Shown here: positions 5,026-7,484 of the stretch, in pieces
Layout: each line of letters opens with the position of its first letter
Numbering within the stretch: the stretch's first letter is position 1
Assembly: GCA_020354275.1 (NCBI GenBank)
Contig: CP070645.1
Location: 1,477,844 to 1,485,327, forward strand
Length of the DNA: 7,484 nt
Direction: 5' to 3'
From: Dehalococcoidales bacterium
GTDB taxonomy: Bacteria > Chloroflexota > Dehalococcoidia > Dehalococcoidales > UBA2162
Position numbers and translations under genes: made by a program
The notes under the pieces: model-generated
The model's database searches: none
What the model was told of the DNA's origin: nothing
Seen by the model: only the letters and a program-made list of their open reading frames with translations

Positions 5026-6189
5026 TTGACACGGATATACCTTGATTATGCGGCAACCACACCTACAGATCCAGAGGTAGTAAAGGCAATGCTACCTTAC
5101 TTCAACGAGACCTTTGGTAATCCTTCCAGCATCTATTCCTACGGGCAGGAGACTAAAGGGGCTATTGCAGAGGCAAGGAGCAAGGTTGCCGGCCTCATCA
5201 ATGCACGGGACGAAGAGATTGTTTTTACCAGTGGTGGGAGTGAAGCCGATAACTCAGCAATAAAAGGTGTTGCCTTCGCCAACAAAAGCAAGGGCGACCA
5301 TATCATCACCAGCTCCATTGAGCACCATGCAGTGATTGAGCCTTGTAAGTTTCTGGAGAGACAGGGGTATAAGGTAACCTATCTTCCGGTAGATGAGTAC
5401 GGGCTGGTCGACCCCGACAGTGTTAGGAAAGCAATTACCGATAATACAATACTCATTTCGATCATGCACGGTAACAATGAAATAGGCACCATAGAGCCGA
5501 TTGCCGAAATCGGCAAGATTGCCAGAGATGCCGGTGTCTACTTTCACACCGATGCCGTACAGACGGTAGGACATATCCCCACAGACGTAAATGAACTCGG
5601 GGTGGACCTTCTCTCCATGTCAGCCCACAAGCTATACGGACCTAAAGGAGTAGGAGCCCTTTATATCAGAAAAGGCACTAAGTTATTCCCTCTGATTCAC
5701 GGGGGAGACCAGGAGAAGGGACGGAGGGCAAGTACAGAGAACGTACCCGGAATTGTTGGCCTGGGTAAGGCGGTAGAACTGGCCCAGCAGGGAATGACCG
5801 AGGAGGCAGAACGTCTGAGTTTCCTGCGTGACAAGCTCATAACTGGCCTTCAGGAACGTATTGACCACAGCCGTTTGAACGGCCACCCCGTAAATAGGTT
5901 GCCCAATAATGTCAATGTCAGCATCGAATATATTGAAGGTGAATCGATGGTCTTGAACCTTGACCTGGAAGGCATCTGTTGTTCCACCGGTTCCGCCTGT
6001 ACTTCATCCAGCCTGGAACCATCCCACGTCCTTCTGGCGATACACCTTTCCCATGAACTTGCTCACGGTTCGTTAAGGTTTACCCTGGGCAAGTGGAATA
6101 CTGAAGAAGACATAGAAACGGTTCTAAACACCCTGCCCGGAATCATCAACAGGCTCAGGGCTATGTCACCGCTTGCCAAAAAGTCATAA
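5026..6189 (+). CDS. iscS: Cysteine desulfurase, class I (IscS/NifS)
   Basis: The start is a TTG with AGGAG at 5012-5016, nine bases upstream. It gives MTRIYLDYAATTPTDPEV, the usual N-terminus of the family, so the TTG is well supported. The 387-residue PLP enzyme (fold type I) turns cysteine into alanine and carries the sulfur as a persulfide. Visible motifs are TSGGSEADN (68-76), EHHAV with the PLP-stacking H100, HGNNEIGTIEPI (148-159), HTDAVQTVGH (174-183), the PLP lysine K202 in SAHKLYGPKG, GGDQEKGRRASTENVPG (226-242) and the catalytic C325 in STGSACTSSSLEPSHVL. The long active-site Cys loop marks it as class I rather than SufS type. Two further cysteines (C318, C319) lie just before it. 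It follows the NIL gene by four bases and precedes the scaffold gene by 14, so all three are probably translated from one message. Confidence 0.95.
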   Translation: MTRIYLDYAATTPTDPEVVKAMLPYFNETFGNPSSIYSYGQETKGAIAEARSKVAGLINARDEEIVFTSGGSEADNSAIKGVAFANKSKGDHIITSSIEHHAVIEPCKFLERQGYKVTYLPVDEYGLVDPDSVRKAITDNTILISIMHGNNEIGTIEPIAEIGKIARDAGVYFHTDAVQTVGHIPTDVNELGVDLLSMSAHKLYGPKGVGALYIRKGTKLFPLIHGGDQEKGRRASTENVPGIVGLGKAVELAQQGMTEEAERLSFLRDKLITGLQERIDHSRLNGHPVNRLPNNVNVSIEYIEGESMVLNLDLEGICCSTGSACTSSSLEPSHVLLAIHLSHELAHGSLRFTLGKWNTEEDIETVLNTLPGIINRLRAMSPLAKKS

Positions 6190-6203
6190 ATAGGAGAACA
6201 AAC

Positions 6204-6611
6204 ATGCCCGATCCGACATCACTATACAGTGAAAAAGTAATGGAGCATTTCAGCAACCCGAGGAATGTTGGCGATATGGAGAACCCGGACGGCACCGGAC
6301 ATGTGGGCAACCCGGTCTGTGGTGATATCATGGAACTTTACATAAAAGTAGATAACAATACTATTACCGATGCCAAATTTAAGACCTTCGGCTGTGGAGC
6401 GGCCATTGCCACCAGTTCTATGGTCACCGAGATGGTAATCGGCAAGACAATAGAAGAGGCGCTGGAAATCTCCAACCGGGCTGTGGCCGAAGCCCTGGGC
6501 GGATTACCGCCAGTAAAAATGCATTGTTCTGTTCTTGCCGAAGAAGCTTTGAAATTAGCTATTGACGATTATCTGGCCAAGAGAGATAAAGAGGACGGTG
6601 AAAATGAGTGA
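6204..6611 (+). CDS. iscU: Iron-sulfur cluster assembly scaffold IscU
   Basis: ATG start with AGGAG at 6192-6196, seven bases upstream; the product is 135 residues, normal for IscU. It is the platform on which IscS-derived sulfur and iron form a [2Fe-2S] cluster. Visible are YSEKVMEHFSNPRNVG (8-23), GNPVCGDIM with C39 and the conserved D41, FKTFGCGAAIATSS with C64, and LPPVKMHCSVLAEEALK with H107 and C108. All three cluster cysteines and the Asp are present. LPPVK (101-105) is the motif recognised by the HscA chaperone in proteobacteria; no hscA or hscB is in this window. There is no C-terminal Nfu domain, so it is IscU-type rather than full NifU. The last eight bases overlap the next gene. 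Confidence 0.95.
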   Translation: MPDPTSLYSEKVMEHFSNPRNVGDMENPDGTGHVGNPVCGDIMELYIKVDNNTITDAKFKTFGCGAAIATSSMVTEMVIGKTIEEALEISNRAVAEALGGLPPVKMHCSVLAEEALKLAIDDYLAKRDKEDGENE

Positions 6612-7484
6612 AATCCCCGAAATCGGGAAAATATCTCCCGAAATCTTCCAGGAGCTGATATTTCCCCGGTTAGGAGCAGCGAATGATAAAGTACTGGTTG
6701 GACCTCAACACGGTGTTGACGTTGGAATAGTAGAAATAGGGGGCAGGGCAGTCTCATTCACCTGTGACCCGGTGTTTATTGTCCCCGAATATGGCTGGGA
6801 AAGGGCTGCCTGGTTTGCCATACACATTCTTTCTTCCGATGCCGTGACCTGCGGACTGAAACCCAGGTTCATTGCCATAGACCTGAATCTACCCATGGAA
6901 ATGACCAAGAAGCAACTGGAGATAGTCTGGGACACCATGCACCAGGAATGCCAGAAACTGGGTATCGCCGTTATCACCGGTCACACCGCCAGGTACGAAA
7001 ACTGTCATTATCCCATGGTAGGCGGTGCCACTGTGATCGGTATCGGTGAGCTTGACGAGTATGTTTCCCCCAGTTTCGCCCGCAGTGGAGATAAACTGAT
7101 TATCACCAAGGGGCCAGCCATCGAGACAACGGGTATCCTGGCCACCATGTTTCCCCATATCATCGAAAGTCAATTCGGCCAGGATTTCAGCAAGAAGGCT
7201 GAGCAGGTGTTCTACCAGATGTCAGTGGTCGAAGACGCATTAACGGCGGTAGGCGTCGGCGTGAGAGATAATGGAATCACGGCAATGCACGATGCTACCG
7301 AATGCGGGGTATGGGGAGGCTTATATGAAATCGCCCAGGCCGGCGGCCTGGGGGTAATAGTAGAAAAAGATAAAATAGTGGTTGAAGATTGCATAGTTGA
7401 GATATGCGAATTCTTTGATATTGACCCCTATGCATCAATCAGCGAGGGGACACTTATAATCAGTTGCCGTGAACATAAAGCCGA
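6604..7484 (+). CDS. AIR-synthase-related (HypE/PurM/ThiL-like) ATP-binding protein, 3' end outside window
   Basis: The ATG at 6604 lies inside the end of iscU (ATGAGTGA overlap), with GAGG at 6591-6594 nine bases upstream, which suggests coupled translation. The frame stays open to the window edge, giving 293 residues and no stop. Landmarks line up with HypE: CDPVFIVPEYG (54-64) for the substrate-side Asp, SSDAVTCGLKPR (77-88) for ANDVAVSGAIPR, NLPME (95-99), VITGHTAR (123-130) for VTGDTKV, a GDKLIITKG strand (162-170) opening the AIRS C-terminal domain, MHDATECGVWGGLYEIA (228-244) for RDATRGG, and ICEFFDIDP ... SEGTLII (267-286). Family members use ATP to activate an oxygen or phosphate group. 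True HypE ends in a modified Cys that cannot be seen here. Several usual motif residues differ (HGVDVG near 36-41, H127, E233-C234), so the substrate is unknown. It may act in cluster or metal-cofactor maturation. Confidence 0.85.
   Translation, partial: MSEIPEIGKISPEIFQELIFPRLGAANDKVLVGPQHGVDVGIVEIGGRAVSFTCDPVFIVPEYGWERAAWFAIHILSSDAVTCGLKPRFIAIDLNLPMEMTKKQLEIVWDTMHQECQKLGIAVITGHTARYENCHYPMVGGATVIGIGELDEYVSPSFARSGDKLIITKGPAIETTGILATMFPHIIESQFGQDFSKKAEQVFYQMSVVEDALTAVGVGVRDNGITAMHDATECGVWGGLYEIAQAGGLGVIVEKDKIVVEDCIVEICEFFDIDPYASISEGTLIISCREHKA

Noticed and set aside
1..7484. CRISPR array, insertion sequence, phage genes, tRNA or rRNA
   Set aside because: No spaced direct repeats, transposase or integrase motifs, terminal repeats or RNA gene signatures were seen.

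Overview
The window looks like chromosomal DNA from a bacterium of moderate GC content. Genes use ATG, GTG and TTG starts with clear AGGAGG-type ribosome binding sites, and all convincing genes lie on the + strand. My best guess is a Chloroflexota (Dehalococcoidia-like) or similar deep-branching anaerobe. This rests on remembered gene order (Rrf2 regulator, cysteine synthase, NIL protein, NifS/IscS, IscU, AIR-synthase-like protein) and on the PKD/propeller lipoprotein. It is an inference, not a database result.

Left part (1-2734), cell-envelope genes of unknown role. The window opens inside a small multi-pass membrane protein (1-246). A good promoter (272-301) then leads into a 595-residue lipoprotein (348-2135) with a lipobox, one PKD domain, two Ig-like repeats and a seven-bladed beta-propeller built from 39-42-residue repeats. 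A 12-bp-arm inverted repeat (2217-2265) sits just upstream of a 147-residue membrane protein (2291-2734).

Right part (2899-7484), a cysteine and iron-sulfur cluster operon. A promoter overlapped by a 25-bp palindrome of IscR type precedes an Rrf2/IscR-like regulator (2967-3410). Cysteine synthase follows (3460-4458). A 320-base gap holds a possible folded RNA and a second promoter. Then come a free-standing NIL-domain protein (4779-5021), a class I cysteine desulfurase (5026-6189), an IscU scaffold (6204-6611) and, overlapping iscU by 8 bases, a HypE/PurM-type AIR-synthase-related gene (6604-7484) that runs off the window. The last gene is open at the 3' end.

Reading of the system: CysK makes cysteine, IscS removes its sulfur as a persulfide, IscU builds the cluster, and the Rrf2 protein probably senses cluster status and represses the operon through the palindrome. 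The NIL protein may bind a sulfur amino acid or act as a small partner. The terminal HypE-like ATP-binding protein is the least explained member.
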